The notes beneath the pieces were generated by a model. The model was not told the DNA's origin and made no database searches. It was given only the letters and a program-made list of their open reading frames with translations. A stretch of 64,000 nucleotides of DNA, from positions 1 to 64,000 of the forward strand of contig CAWJEK010000011.1 of assembly GCA_963841885.1 (NCBI GenBank), given 5' to 3'. Below are positions 15,715 to 24,112 of the stretch, piece by piece. Position numbers and translations under genes: made by a program. Source of the stretch: Bog-756 sp963841885. GTDB taxonomy: Bacteria > Actinomycetota > Acidimicrobiia > Acidimicrobiales > RAAP-2. Position 1 is the stretch's first letter. Every line of letters starts with the position of its first letter.

Positions 15715-17325
15715 TCAACCGCGGACGACGACCGCCCGGTCGGGTCCGAGTGTCCCCGACCAGCCGGGCGCCGGTGACGGATCGTCCGAGGCCACCAGCA
15801 CCTCCGCCCCGATCCTCCCGAGGCCGGCCACGTCGACCTCCTCGTCGAGGAAGTTGACCAACACCGTGCACGCGTCTCCCGTCGCCCCGCGCCGGTAGGC
15901 GAGGGTCCCGTCGGGCGAGTCGAGGAGCTCGAATCCGCCGAGCACCAGCGAGGGCTCGGCCCGACGCACGGCCAGGAGCCGCCGGTAGAGGTGGAGGATC
16001 GAACCGGGATCGGCGGCGAGGTCGGCACGGTTGCGCGTCCCGGCGTCCCGAGGGAAGGGGAGCCACGGTCCGACGCCGGTGGTCGTCGCCCATCCGTGGT
16101 CGGGCGACCCGTCCCACGGGATCGGGGCCCGGCATCCGTCCCGTCCCCCGGGGTCCACCCGGCGCTCGTCGGGCACCTCGGCGTCGACGAGGCCGAGTTC
16201 GTCCCCCTGGTAGACGAACGGCGTGCCCCGGAGGGTCAGCAGCAGTACGGCGGCCGCCCGGGCCCGCAGCTCGCTGCGCCGCGCGGTGGTGGCCGGGTCC
16301 TCGCCGGCCCGCGCCGCCCCCCGGTCGTACCGGGTGCGGTGGCGGGGGTTGTCGTGGTTCGACAGCACCCACGTCGGCCAGGCGCCCCGGGGATCGAGCC
16401 AGCGGTGGACGTCCTCGATGCAGGCGGCCCATCGGTCCGCCTGCCACGGGGCGAACAAGGGTGGGAAGTTGAAGGCGAGGTGGAGTTCGTCGTCGCGGCC
16501 GTAGTAGGTGGCGACGGCTTCGGTGGACATCAGGAACACCTCGCCCACCATCATCCGGTCCCCCGGGTAGTCGTCGATCAGCGTGCGGATGCGTCGCAAT
16601 CGCTGGTGGGTGACGGGAACGTCGTTGAGCGCGCAGTGCGGGATGCCGGCGGTCTCGGGAGGATCGTCGGGCAGGGCCGGATCCTTGCCGATCCCGTGGA
16701 CGACATCGGCGCGGAACCCGTCGACGCCGCGGTCGAGCCAGAACCGCAGGATGTCGTGCATGGCCGCCTCCACGGCCGGCTCGTCCCAGTCGAGGTCGGG
16801 CTGGGCCGCCTCGAAGAGGTGGAGGTACCACTGTCCGGTGGGCTCATGGAAGGTCCACGCCGGGGCCGTCAGGTCGAACGCGGCGATCCAGTTGTTCGGC
16901 GGCGACCCGTCCGGGTTCGGGTCGCGCCACACGTACCAGTCTCGGTGGGCACTCCCGCGGGACGACGCGGCGTCGACGAACCAGGGGTGCCGGTCGGAGC
17001 TGTGGTTGGGGACCCAGTCGATGACGACCCGCAGGCCCAGGGCATGGGCGTCGGCCACCAGCGCGTCGAAGGTGGCCAGGTCGCCGAACAGGGGGTCGAC
17101 GTCGCAGTAGTCGCTGACGTCGTAGCCGAAGTCGGCCATCGGCGAGCGGAAGAACGGGGAGATCCAGAGGGCGTCGACTCCGAGCCAGGCGAGGTCGGCG
17201 AGGTGGGCGCGGATGCCGGCCAGGTCCCCCACGCCGTCGCCGTCGGAGTCGGCGAAGGAGCGGGGGTACACCTGGTAGAAGACGGCCCGGCGCCACCAGG
17301 GGATGTGGTCGTCGCCGGCTCTCAT
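15715..17325 (-). CDS. GH13 alpha-glucosidase (oligo-1,6-glucosidase type)
   Basis: 536 aa from MRAGDDHIPWWRR. Family GH13 (alpha/beta)8 barrel with all conserved blocks: VVIDWVPNHSS, DGFRADVVH (nucleophile Asp207), VGEVFL (acid/base Glu262), LSNHDNPR (Asp325). FYQVYPRSFADSDGDG at the N-terminus and the calcium-site-like DSDGDG are typical of oligo-1,6-glucosidase/alpha-glucosidase subfamilies. The C-terminal beta domain (residues 450-536) is present. No signal peptide, so it should act on imported malto-oligosaccharides, trehalose or sucrose-like glucosides in the cytoplasm. Confidence 0.9.
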   Translation of the reverse strand: MRAGDDHIPWWRRAVFYQVYPRSFADSDGDGVGDLAGIRAHLADLAWLGVDALWISPFFRSPMADFGYDVSDYCDVDPLFGDLATFDALVADAHALGLRVVIDWVPNHSSDRHPWFVDAASSRGSAHRDWYVWRDPNPDGSPPNNWIAAFDLTAPAWTFHEPTGQWYLHLFEAAQPDLDWDEPAVEAAMHDILRFWLDRGVDGFRADVVHGIGKDPALPDDPPETAGIPHCALNDVPVTHQRLRRIRTLIDDYPGDRMMVGEVFLMSTEAVATYYGRDDELHLAFNFPPLFAPWQADRWAACIEDVHRWLDPRGAWPTWVLSNHDNPRHRTRYDRGAARAGEDPATTARRSELRARAAAVLLLTLRGTPFVYQGDELGLVDAEVPDERRVDPGGRDGCRAPIPWDGSPDHGWATTTGVGPWLPFPRDAGTRNRADLAADPGSILHLYRRLLAVRRAEPSLVLGGFELLDSPDGTLAYRRGATGDACTVLVNFLDEEVDVAGLGRIGAEVLVASDDPSPAPGWSGTLGPDRAVVVRG

Positions 17326-17552
17326 CGTGCCGATCCGTCGACCCGGGGCGGCGGGGCGGGTGCCGTCAGGACGGAGGCGCGGGCCATGGGCCGACGTTAC
17401 CAATCCGGTGCCGGGATCCCCCGGCCACGCGTTTCAGTTTCGGTCGCCGTCTGCCGATGGTGACTCCAGGTCAGGTCGCCGGAGGGCGTACCTGAGGGTT
17501 GGGACTCCAGAGGTCGATGCACCGCCGGAGATGAGCAAGGAGAGCGGGTGGC

Positions 17553-17810
17553 ATGGTGGAACGTCGAATCGCCGAGGATGGCTCGATGCTGGCTGAAGGC
17601 CTGTCGGGGGCGATCCCCCCGGAGTCCTTCGGGACCGGTCGGGTCTGTATCGAACCGTCGTGCGGCGTGCGCCTGTCGCGCTACAACAGCACCGACTGGT
17701 GTGCGCTCCACGAGAGCCCGGCAGCCACCGGTCGGCCCTACGACACGTCGATCCGTCCCCGCGGACGTCGCCGCAACTCGCGGCGCCGCACTCAGAAGTC
17801 AGTCGCCTGA
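17553..17810 (+). CDS. Small zinc-ribbon-like protein (CxxxxC...SRYN...CxxH)
   Basis: 85 aa, ATG preceded by AAGGAGAG. The core CIEPSCGVRLSRYNSTDWC followed by ALHE gives Cys-x4-Cys and Cys-x2-His pairs. This resembles a small family common in actinobacteria in which the motif C-x-x-x-x-C-x-x-x-LSRYN-x-x-x-x-C-x-x-H binds zinc. The C-terminus is very basic (RPRGRRRNSRRRT), suggesting nucleic-acid contact. Function unknown. Confidence 0.65.
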   Translation: MVERRIAEDGSMLAEGLSGAIPPESFGTGRVCIEPSCGVRLSRYNSTDWCALHESPAATGRPYDTSIRPRGRRRNSRRRTQKSVA

Positions 17811-17918
17811 TCCGCGGGCCCGCCACCGGGCCGGCTGTCCCCCCGGGGCGCCTCGGTACACTGCGTCGCTGACACCCACCCGGCCGGGTGGGTGGCGACC
17901 GGGACGGAGGACCTCCCC

Positions 17919-18677
17919 ATGACGGATCGACTCGACGACACCGTGGCGCTGGTCACCGGGGCTTCCAGTGGCATCGGCGAGGCCACGGCCGTCGCTCTGG
18001 CCGCCGAGGGTGCCCGGGTGGCCGTCGCCGCCCGCCGCGGCGACCGACTGGAGGAACTGGCGGAGCGCATCGGGCGCGACCGGGTGCTCGTGATCCCGAC
18101 GGACGTGACCGACGAGGCCCAGGCCCGGGCGATGGTGCAGCAGACCGTCGACGCCTTCGGCGGCCTCGACACCCTCGTCAACAACGCCGGCGTGATGCTG
18201 CTCGGTCCCATCGTCGATGCCCCGGTCGAGGAGTGGCGGCGCATGGTCGAGCTCAACCTGCTGGGCCTCCTCTACACCACCCATGCCGCGCTGCCGCACC
18301 TGTTGGCGGCGGCCGACGCCGCACCCCGCAAGGTGGCGGACGTCGTCAACGTCAGCTCGGTGGCCGGGCGGTTCGCCCGCCAGGGCAACGGTGTCTACAG
18401 CGCCACCAAGTTCGGGGTGATGGCCTTCTCCGAGTCGCTCCGTCAGGAGGTGACGACCCGCCACGTACGCGTCTCGCTCATCGAGCCGGGGGCGACCGCC
18501 ACCGAGCTCGTCGTCCACAACCGTCCCGAGGTGCTCGAGCAGCTCGCCGCCACGTTCGGGTCGGTAGAGACGCTGCAGGCCAGCGACATCGCCGACACCA
18601 TCGCCTTCACCGTCACCCGACCCCGGCACATGACGGTCAACGAGGTACTGGTCCGACCGACCGAACAGGAGCGCTGA
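17919..18677 (+). CDS. Short-chain dehydrogenase/reductase
   Basis: 252 aa from MTDRLDDTVALVTG. Classical SDR: TGASSGIG cofactor loop, Arg after beta2 (AARRGDR, NADP preference), NNAG, catalytic Ser in VVNVSSVAG and YSATK. It resembles YdfG/serine-3-dehydrogenase-type enzymes acting on beta-hydroxyacids. First of three co-directional genes; the next starts 1 base after its stop, so a shared acyl or hydroxyacyl substrate with the two hotdog proteins is plausible. Confidence 0.88.
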   Translation: MTDRLDDTVALVTGASSGIGEATAVALAAEGARVAVAARRGDRLEELAERIGRDRVLVIPTDVTDEAQARAMVQQTVDAFGGLDTLVNNAGVMLLGPIVDAPVEEWRRMVELNLLGLLYTTHAALPHLLAAADAAPRKVADVVNVSSVAGRFARQGNGVYSATKFGVMAFSESLRQEVTTRHVRVSLIEPGATATELVVHNRPEVLEQLAATFGSVETLQASDIADTIAFTVTRPRHMTVNEVLVRPTEQER

Positions 18678-19565
18678 GTGGGATTCAGCGCCTACCCGCC
18701 CCCGGAGCACCTGCTGGGGGACATGGGGATGGAGGCCGAGCTCACCACCGAGGAGTCCGGCCGGGTGCGGACCCGGGTGACCCCCTTCGTGACCACGCCC
18801 GACGGGGGTGTCCGGGTCGGGGTACTCGCCACCCTGGTCGACATCGTCGGTGGCGCCGTCGCCGCCCGCGTGCTGCGGCCGGACTGGCTGGCCACGGCCG
18901 ATCTGGCCATCCAGCGCACCGGAGCCGTGCACGGCCCGTGGGTCGAGGCCCGGGGCACGCTCGTGCGGCGCGGCAGGACGACGCTCGTCATCGAGGCGCT
19001 GGTGGTGTCCGTCGACGACGACGGCCGCGACGTGGTCGTCGGAGGCGAGCCCGCCGGGCCGGTGGCCTGGGCGTCCATGACCTTCGCCGTGCTGCCGGCC
19101 CGGAACCCCGCTTCTTCGGTGCAGATGGCGGGAGATCTGCCGGTGCGGTGGTCGTTCGACGGTGGCTCCCTCGACGTGCCCATCCTCGACGCCCTGCCCG
19201 TCGAAGTGCTCGACGGACCGGATGGCCGCGTGTCCGTGGCCATCCGGCCCTACCTCCACAACTCGTTCAGCGCCATCCAGGGCGGCGCCATCGGGTTGAT
19301 CGCCGAGGCGGCCGCCGCCGAGGCCCTGGGGGCCGCGGCCGGCCGGGATGCCTCGTCGGTGGTGGTGACCGATCTCCAGATCGCCTACCTGGCCCTCGGG
19401 CGCGTCGGACCCGTGGTGACCTCCACACGGGTCCTCGGGACCGGGCCCGACGGCCACGGGAGCGCCGTGGTCGAGCTACGCGACCGGGGGGCGGACGACC
19501 GCCTGATGACGGTGGTCAACGTGGTGGTCGCCCCGGCCGAAGCGCTCACGGGATCACGGGCGTGA
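18678..19565 (+). CDS. Double-hotdog acyl-CoA thioesterase-like protein
   Basis: 295 aa from a GTG directly after the SDR stop. Two hotdog domains: residues 1-140 (TPDGGVRVGVLATLVDIVGG) and 165-290 (NSFSAIQGGAIGLIAEAAAAEA, VVVTDLQIAYLALGRVG). The second contains the PaaI-type QGG...E helix region. PaaI-type proteins hydrolyse aromatic or fatty acyl-CoAs. The stop overlaps the next gene's GTG, indicating coupling. Confidence 0.8.
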   Translation: MGFSAYPPPEHLLGDMGMEAELTTEESGRVRTRVTPFVTTPDGGVRVGVLATLVDIVGGAVAARVLRPDWLATADLAIQRTGAVHGPWVEARGTLVRRGRTTLVIEALVVSVDDDGRDVVVGGEPAGPVAWASMTFAVLPARNPASSVQMAGDLPVRWSFDGGSLDVPILDALPVEVLDGPDGRVSVAIRPYLHNSFSAIQGGAIGLIAEAAAAEALGAAAGRDASSVVVTDLQIAYLALGRVGPVVTSTRVLGTGPDGHGSAVVELRDRGADDRLMTVVNVVVAPAEALTGSRA

Positions 19566-20419
19566 CGGGTGACGCGGTAGACGAGGGGACGGCGCGGCTG
19601 GACCGTCGGCACCACGTCAGCGAGTACCTCCGCCTGGAGCGGTGGGAGGTTCCGTCCGAGGTCGAGGGGGTCCCACCGGTCGTGCTCGGGCGCGCCCCGA
19701 TCGACGACCACCTGCGGGGGGTCGGCGGGGGACTGCGCACCGGGGCCCTGCTGACCAACCTCGACTCGCTGGGCGGTTTCACGAGCGGACTCGCCGCGCT
19801 GCCGCAGTGGATCGTCACCACGTCCCTGCTGGTGACCGTGTCGGATGTCCGTCACGTCGGCCCTCTCCGCTTCCGGGCCGAGGTGGTGCGTCGGGGCCGG
19901 TCCTCGGTGGTCACCGCGCTCGGCGTGGTCGACGAGGGGGCCGCCGACCGTCGCGTGGCCGCGGCCACCATGACCTGCGCCGTCCTCGACCCGGGGGCCA
20001 TGGAGCTGCAGTTCGAGCGACCGGTCGCCATCGCCATGCCACCTCTGCAGTCCGATCCCGTGGCTCCCGAGGAGTTCTTCCGCATCGATCCCGGCGAGGG
20101 AGCGGTCACCCGGCTGCGCCTGGCGGACGAGCTGCGCAATCCGTGGGGGATCCTCCACGGTGGGGCCGTCGCCATGCTGGCCGACGAGGCCGCGTGCCGG
20201 GCGGCGGCGGCCGTGCCGGGCGCCACCGGGCCGGCCGGGGTGGCGGCGGCCGATGCCGTGCTCCACTACCTGCGACCCGTCAAGGCCGGCCCGGTGGAGG
20301 CCCGCTGCACGGTCCTCGGCACCCGGGCCGGACGCACGACGGTGCGGGTGGCCATCCACGACATCGGTGCCGAGGGTCGGATGACGACCCTCGGCACCGT
20401 GACCGTCCTGGCTGTCTGA
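19562..20419 (+). CDS. Second double-hotdog (PaaI-like) thioesterase
   Basis: 285 aa. GTG at 19562 overlaps the preceding TGA (GTGA), which fixes the start. The first hotdog (residues 1-150) contains LDSLGGFTSGLAALPQWIVT. The second has NPWGILHGGAVAMLADEAAC, the canonical HGG...D/E active-site helix, then AADAVLHYLRPVKAGPVEAR. Only this half keeps the full motif, whereas the upstream paralogue has QGG. The pair may form a heteromer. Substrate unknown; context suggests acyl-CoAs handled with the SDR. Confidence 0.8.
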   Translation: MTGDAVDEGTARLDRRHHVSEYLRLERWEVPSEVEGVPPVVLGRAPIDDHLRGVGGGLRTGALLTNLDSLGGFTSGLAALPQWIVTTSLLVTVSDVRHVGPLRFRAEVVRRGRSSVVTALGVVDEGAADRRVAAATMTCAVLDPGAMELQFERPVAIAMPPLQSDPVAPEEFFRIDPGEGAVTRLRLADELRNPWGILHGGAVAMLADEAACRAAAAVPGATGPAGVAAADAVLHYLRPVKAGPVEARCTVLGTRAGRTTVRVAIHDIGAEGRMTTLGTVTVLAV

Positions 20420-20458
20420 CCCGGACGTCCTGGCGGCGCCCGGTGCCCGTCACCGGGC

Positions 20459-21985
20459 CTAGTGGGTGATCGTCACCACGGCACCGCCGTCCGCGGTTCC
20501 GAGGGGGGCGACGACCGACGTGTGGATGAAGTTCAGGTGCCCGTAGTTGTTGACGTGCCACGCCTGCCCGGTCGGGGGCTTCCGCGACGGCTCGCGTCCG
20601 AGGACGTCGTGGGAGAAGGTCAGCGTCCCGCCGTGCTGCACGATGCCGGCGCACGGTGTCCCCCAGTCGTTGGCCGGCAGCAGCATGGTGCTGTTGATCA
20701 CCACCACGGGCTGGGGGATCTTGACGTCGTCCAACAGGAAGCTCCCGGAGCTGGAGTCATGGTCGAAGGTGAGGGGTCCGGTGAGGGGCTCGTTCACGTT
20801 GATGCGACCCTTCCAGGTGGAGTCGGTGATCGTGATGTTGCCGGTGCCCATGTTCGGGAGGTCACTCTCGAAGTCCCAGGCGCTGTCCGCCTCCGACACG
20901 ATGTCGACGTGGCTGAAGGTGGCTCTGGAGACGAAGGCGGGGGTCACCCCCTGCCGACCGGCCCGCGTGATGGTGAGCCCGTCGACGGTGATGCCGCCGT
21001 CCTTGCCGCCACCCGCCGCGTTGGCGAGGACCAGTCCGTCGCCGTAGGTGTCGAGGGTGGTCACGTCCGAGATGGTGACGTCGGACGACGAGCGCACGTC
21101 GATGCCGGACTGGCCGACGAGGGTGGGGTGGTAGCCGCCCCCTGCGTTCGCCCCCACCAGGTTGACGTCCTCGATCGTGACGTCCGACGTCTGCTTGACC
21201 AGGATGACGGGGTGGAGGCTGGGTGCCTCCTGACCGGGCACCCGTGCCGGCACGCTGTCGGCATCGTCCTTGAAGGTGCCTCCGACGATGCCCAGGGGAT
21301 GTTCGACCAGGACACCTTCATCGACCAGGTAGCAGGCCGAGGCCGGCGAGGTGAAGACCGAGCCGTCGGGGAGGGAGTCCAGGTAGGCGTCGAGGGCCGC
21401 GGATACGTCCGTGCTGCAGTCGGAGGCGATGGAGGGGCGCGCCGACGGGGTGGCCACCGTGGTGGTGGTCGTGCCGGACCCGACCACCCGTGGGGACACG
21501 GCCGGGACCGTGGTCGCCACGGCCGGGACCGTGGTCGGCGGCACCGTCGCCGTGGTGGTGGTCGAAACAGATCCGGAGGCGCCGTTGGACGCGGAGCGGT
21601 GGTTCGAGGGAGCCGTGGTGGTGGTCGTCGGCGCCACCGTGGTGGACGTCACGGTGGGTACCACGGGGACCGGGGTCGTCGGCCCCACCGGAGTGGACGT
21701 CGTCGTGGTCGTCGTCGCGACGGGTGCGGTGGTCGACGTGGTCGGGCCGATCGACGACCGACCGATGGTGGTCGGCGGACCGGCGTCGGCCGGGCCGGTG
21801 AGGGCGACGACCGTCGCCCGACCGGAACTCACCGGGGCGGCCACCCCGTTCGAACTGGCGGCGAAGCCCCCGGTGGCCGTTCCCAGCACCACGAGGGTGC
21901 CGACGGCGACCACCGCCGCAATGCGACGGCGACCGGATCTTGCGACCAGTGCATGGTGGACGCGCGAATTCAGTTCCTTGCCCAT
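20459..21985 (-). CDS. Secreted right-handed beta-helix protein under c-di-GMP riboswitch
   Basis: 508 aa. Basic N-terminus and a signal/anchor helix (IAAVVAVGTLVVLGTATGGFA), then a ~130-residue Thr/Val/Pro-rich stalk with many TTTTT tracts. A beta-helix domain with repeated NVxxSDVTISDV-like coils follows (SSDVTISDVTTLDTYGDGLV, GITVDGLTITRAGRQG, ATFSHVDIVSEA). The stalk-plus-beta-helix plan fits a wall-spanning adhesin or polysaccharide-binding/modifying enzyme. The 5' leader holds a c-di-GMP-I aptamer and an SD-masking hairpin, so production is tied to the sessile/motile signal. Confidence 0.82.
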   Translation of the reverse strand: MGKELNSRVHHALVARSGRRRIAAVVAVGTLVVLGTATGGFAASSNGVAAPVSSGRATVVALTGPADAGPPTTIGRSSIGPTTSTTAPVATTTTTTSTPVGPTTPVPVVPTVTSTTVAPTTTTTAPSNHRSASNGASGSVSTTTTATVPPTTVPAVATTVPAVSPRVVGSGTTTTTVATPSARPSIASDCSTDVSAALDAYLDSLPDGSVFTSPASACYLVDEGVLVEHPLGIVGGTFKDDADSVPARVPGQEAPSLHPVILVKQTSDVTIEDVNLVGANAGGGYHPTLVGQSGIDVRSSSDVTISDVTTLDTYGDGLVLANAAGGGKDGGITVDGLTITRAGRQGVTPAFVSRATFSHVDIVSEADSAWDFESDLPNMGTGNITITDSTWKGRINVNEPLTGPLTFDHDSSSGSFLLDDVKIPQPVVVINSTMLLPANDWGTPCAGIVQHGGTLTFSHDVLGREPSRKPPTGQAWHVNNYGHLNFIHTSVVAPLGTADGGAVVTITH

Positions 21986-21986
21986 T

Positions 21987-22009
21987 GCCCCTCATTTCTT
22001 CCGAGGGGC
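21987..22009 (-). promoter_or_regulatory. Hairpin sequestering the Shine-Dalgarno of the beta-helix gene
   Basis: On the minus strand GCCCCTC (22003-22009) pairs perfectly with GAGGGGC (21987-21993) around a nine-base loop. The paired GAGGGG is the ribosome-binding site, three bases before the ATG. Located between the riboswitch aptamer and the start codon, it is the likely expression platform for translational control. Confidence 0.75.
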
Positions 22010-22049
22010 CGGGCCGGCTATCGCCATGCCACGAACAGCACAGTTGATT

Positions 22050-22113
22050 CGGCAGCCCGGCTAACTCGGAGAGTCCCGTGGTTTTGCGTCCCCGCCTCGC
22101 AGCGGGTTTGCCA
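22050..22113 (-). ncRNA. Cyclic-di-GMP-I (GEMM-I) riboswitch aptamer
   Basis: Read on the minus strand: GGCAAACC opens P1. CCCGCU-GCGA-GGCGGG forms the first hairpin with a GNRA tetraloop. The hallmark GGGACGCAAAACC follows, then a second stem around ACGGGACTCTCCG, then TTAGCCGGGCTGCC closing P1. These are the conserved GEMM-I elements (GGCAAACC, GGACGCAAA-CC, tetraloop, AGCCGGG-UGCC) in the right order and size. It lies 65 bases upstream of the beta-helix gene start. Confidence 0.9.
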
Positions 22114-22124
22114 TTTATCGTCAT
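22112..22124 (-). promoter_or_regulatory. Shared 13-bp promoter-like element upstream of the riboswitch
   Basis: ATGACGATAAATG on the minus strand directly precedes the riboswitch. The identical 13-mer is at 15116-15128, also on the minus strand, 62 bp upstream of the XRE gene. GATAAA could act as a -10 for a common sigma factor. Confidence 0.4.
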
Positions 22125-22414
22125 TCGGTCCGGTACTTCTACTTCATTGGACCTATTTCCATGATACGTCCGGGCGCGCGACCCGCACAAGGTCGAAAGT
22201 CCCAACCTGCAGCCGCGCCGACGACCCAAAATGCGCTTGAAAACTTCTGGCCTGTATGGCGCTATGGGCCTCCTGGAAGTCGCCGTCCACCGCGGGTAGC
22301 CGATCCCGGCACGGGACGGTCGGACGACGAGTGATCCCACCAGGCGCACTGTCCGGCGGCGGAGGCCTACCATGGGCTCCGCACGACTCCACCGGATGAA
22401 ACGGGATTGATGAC

Positions 22415-22969
22415 ATGGCGAACGAATGGGGCCCACTCGAGGCGTTGATCGGTGAGTGGGAGGGCGAGGGCGGACTCGACAGCTCCTTCTCCCATGCCCG
22501 GGGTGAGGTCGTCGCCACCCCCTACCTCGAAAAGGTGTCGTTCAAGCCGTTCGGACCGGTGGACAACGGCAGTCAGCACCTGTACGGCCTCGACTACAAG
22601 ACGGCCATGTGGCGGGGCGAGGAGGAGAACCCGTTCCACACCGAGGTGGGCTACTGGCTGTGGGACGGGTCCACCGGCGAGATCATGCGAGCCTTCGCCG
22701 TCCCCCGGGGCATCGCCGTCCTGGCGGGGGGCACGGCGACGGCCGACGCATCGACCTTCACCCTCCGGGCCGCGGTGGGCGACGCCCGCTACGCCATCGG
22801 CGAGAACACCTACCTGTCCGCCCACGCGAGCTCGGTCACCTTCGAGTCGACCGTAACGCTGAACTCCGATGGTTCCTGGTCCTACGAGGAGACCACGATG
22901 TTGCGGATGACGGAGTTCCCCGACCTGCTGCCCCACACCGACCACAACACCCTCCACAGGGCCGGCTGA
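22415..22969 (+). CDS. Nitrobindin-like heme-binding beta-barrel protein
   Basis: 184 aa. The N-terminal LIGEWEGEGG corresponds to the GxWxGxG signature of nitrobindin/THAP4-like barrels. GLDYKTAMWRGEEENPFHTEVGYW and MRAFAVPRGIAVLAGGTA continue the ten-strand pattern. Nitrobindins bind ferric heme and handle NO or peroxynitrite. His in NPFHTEVGYW or near the C-terminus (HTDHNTLHRAG) could be the heme ligand; I cannot decide which. Cytoplasmic. Confidence 0.75.
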   Translation: MANEWGPLEALIGEWEGEGGLDSSFSHARGEVVATPYLEKVSFKPFGPVDNGSQHLYGLDYKTAMWRGEEENPFHTEVGYWLWDGSTGEIMRAFAVPRGIAVLAGGTATADASTFTLRAAVGDARYAIGENTYLSAHASSVTFESTVTLNSDGSWSYEETTMLRMTEFPDLLPHTDHNTLHRAG

Positions 22970-23008
22970 CGGGCGGGACGGCCCCGGCGACCGGAGCGGC
23001 CCCCGGGG

Positions 23009-23041
23009 TTGACATGGCCCTTGAATTAGGTCAGCCTAACT
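23009..23041 (+). promoter_or_regulatory. Promoter with IdeR/DtxR-type iron box
   Basis: TTGACA at 23009-23014 could be the -35. TTAGG (23026-23030) and CCTAA (23035-23039) form a dyad with a 4-bp spacer, matching the core of the IdeR/DtxR box TTAGGTTAGGCTAACCTAA. It lies 37 bp before the iron permease start, in the right place for repression under iron-replete conditions. Confidence 0.78.
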
Positions 23042-23075
23042 CCATGAGGTCGCCACACCTTCGGTGTGTAGCCGG

Positions 23076-24038
23076 ATGATCCCCACCTTCGTGATCTTCC
23101 TGCGTGAGGGGGTCGAGGCCAGCATGATCGTGGCCATCCTGCTGTCGTACCTCGACCAGATCGGCCAGCGTCGCCACTTCCGGGACATCTTCCTGGGTGT
23201 CGGCGCGGCCCTGGTGCTGGTGCTCGGGGGCGGGATCGCCGCCTACAGCCTGATCCACCAGTACGAGGGATCGACGGTGCAGACCGTCTTCGAGACGATC
23301 ACCTTCCTGTTGGCGGCCAGCGTCCTGACCTACATGACCTTCTGGATGCAGAAGCACAGCCGCACCATGCGCGACGAGCTGCAGCGCCGATCCGAGGAGG
23401 CCCTCGAGGGTCGCACCCGGTGGGGCCTGGGCCTGCTCGCCTTCCAGGCGGTGGGTCGCGAGGGCCTCGAGACCATGGTCTTCACCCTCGCCATCGTCTT
23501 CGCCTCCTCGTCCCAGGCGCCCACGACGTCCCACGGCCACGGGCTCCTGCTCGGTGCCGTGCTCGGTCTGGCCCTGGCCCTGGCCATCGCCTACGTGATC
23601 TTCAAGCTCGGCAGGCGCCTCAACCTCGGGATCTTCTTCCGGGTCATCGGCATCGTGCTGATGGTGTTCGCGGCGGGACTGCTGGCCGACGCCGTCGAGA
23701 ACATGCAGCAGCTGGGTTGGCTCCCCTTCCTGGACCACGCGATGTGGAACACCAGCTCCTACCTGAGCGAGGGCAGCTCGATCGGGGACGTCTTCCACAG
23801 CCTGCTCGGCTATGCCGACCAGCCGACGGCGCTGCAGTTCATCGTGTGGGCCGTCTACCTGATCGTGGCCACGACGGCCTTCATCCTCCGGGGTCGCCAG
23901 AAGAAGAGCACGCCCCGGCCGGCGTCGCCCGGGGCCACCGTTCCGGCCGCCTCGACGACGACGGCGGCCGACCCCGTCGTCGCTCCCGCCGCCCCGCCGG
24001 CCCCCACCGCCGTCCCCCACCCCCAGCCGCAGGGCTGA
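23076..24038 (+). CDS. efeU: FTR1/EfeU-family iron permease
   Basis: 320 aa from ATG (an in-frame GTG lies 12 bases upstream). Both iron-binding REGxE motifs are present: REGVEA at residues 10-15 in the first helix and REGLET in the fourth. About seven transmembrane helices are followed by a Pro/Ala/Thr-rich cytoplasmic tail. FTR1 proteins import iron after oxidation by a partner (EfeO/EfeB in bacteria), but no such gene is adjacent. The iron box upstream supports the call. Confidence 0.9.
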   Translation: MIPTFVIFLREGVEASMIVAILLSYLDQIGQRRHFRDIFLGVGAALVLVLGGGIAAYSLIHQYEGSTVQTVFETITFLLAASVLTYMTFWMQKHSRTMRDELQRRSEEALEGRTRWGLGLLAFQAVGREGLETMVFTLAIVFASSSQAPTTSHGHGLLLGAVLGLALALAIAYVIFKLGRRLNLGIFFRVIGIVLMVFAAGLLADAVENMQQLGWLPFLDHAMWNTSSYLSEGSSIGDVFHSLLGYADQPTALQFIVWAVYLIVATTAFILRGRQKKSTPRPASPGATVPAASTTTAADPVVAPAAPPAPTAVPHPQPQG

Positions 24039-24112
24039 CCGCACGGTCCGCAGGCGCTACCGTCGGCGGCGGGCCCGACGTCCGGGCCGCCTCCCGACCG
24101 GTCAGGACCACC

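Noticed and set aside
17888..20419. A single 843-codon frame that could suggest a giant fusion protein
   Set aside because: Only its last third (19562-20419) is a real hotdog protein. The rest is an out-of-frame reading of the SDR and first thioesterase, both of which have proper starts, stops and motifs.
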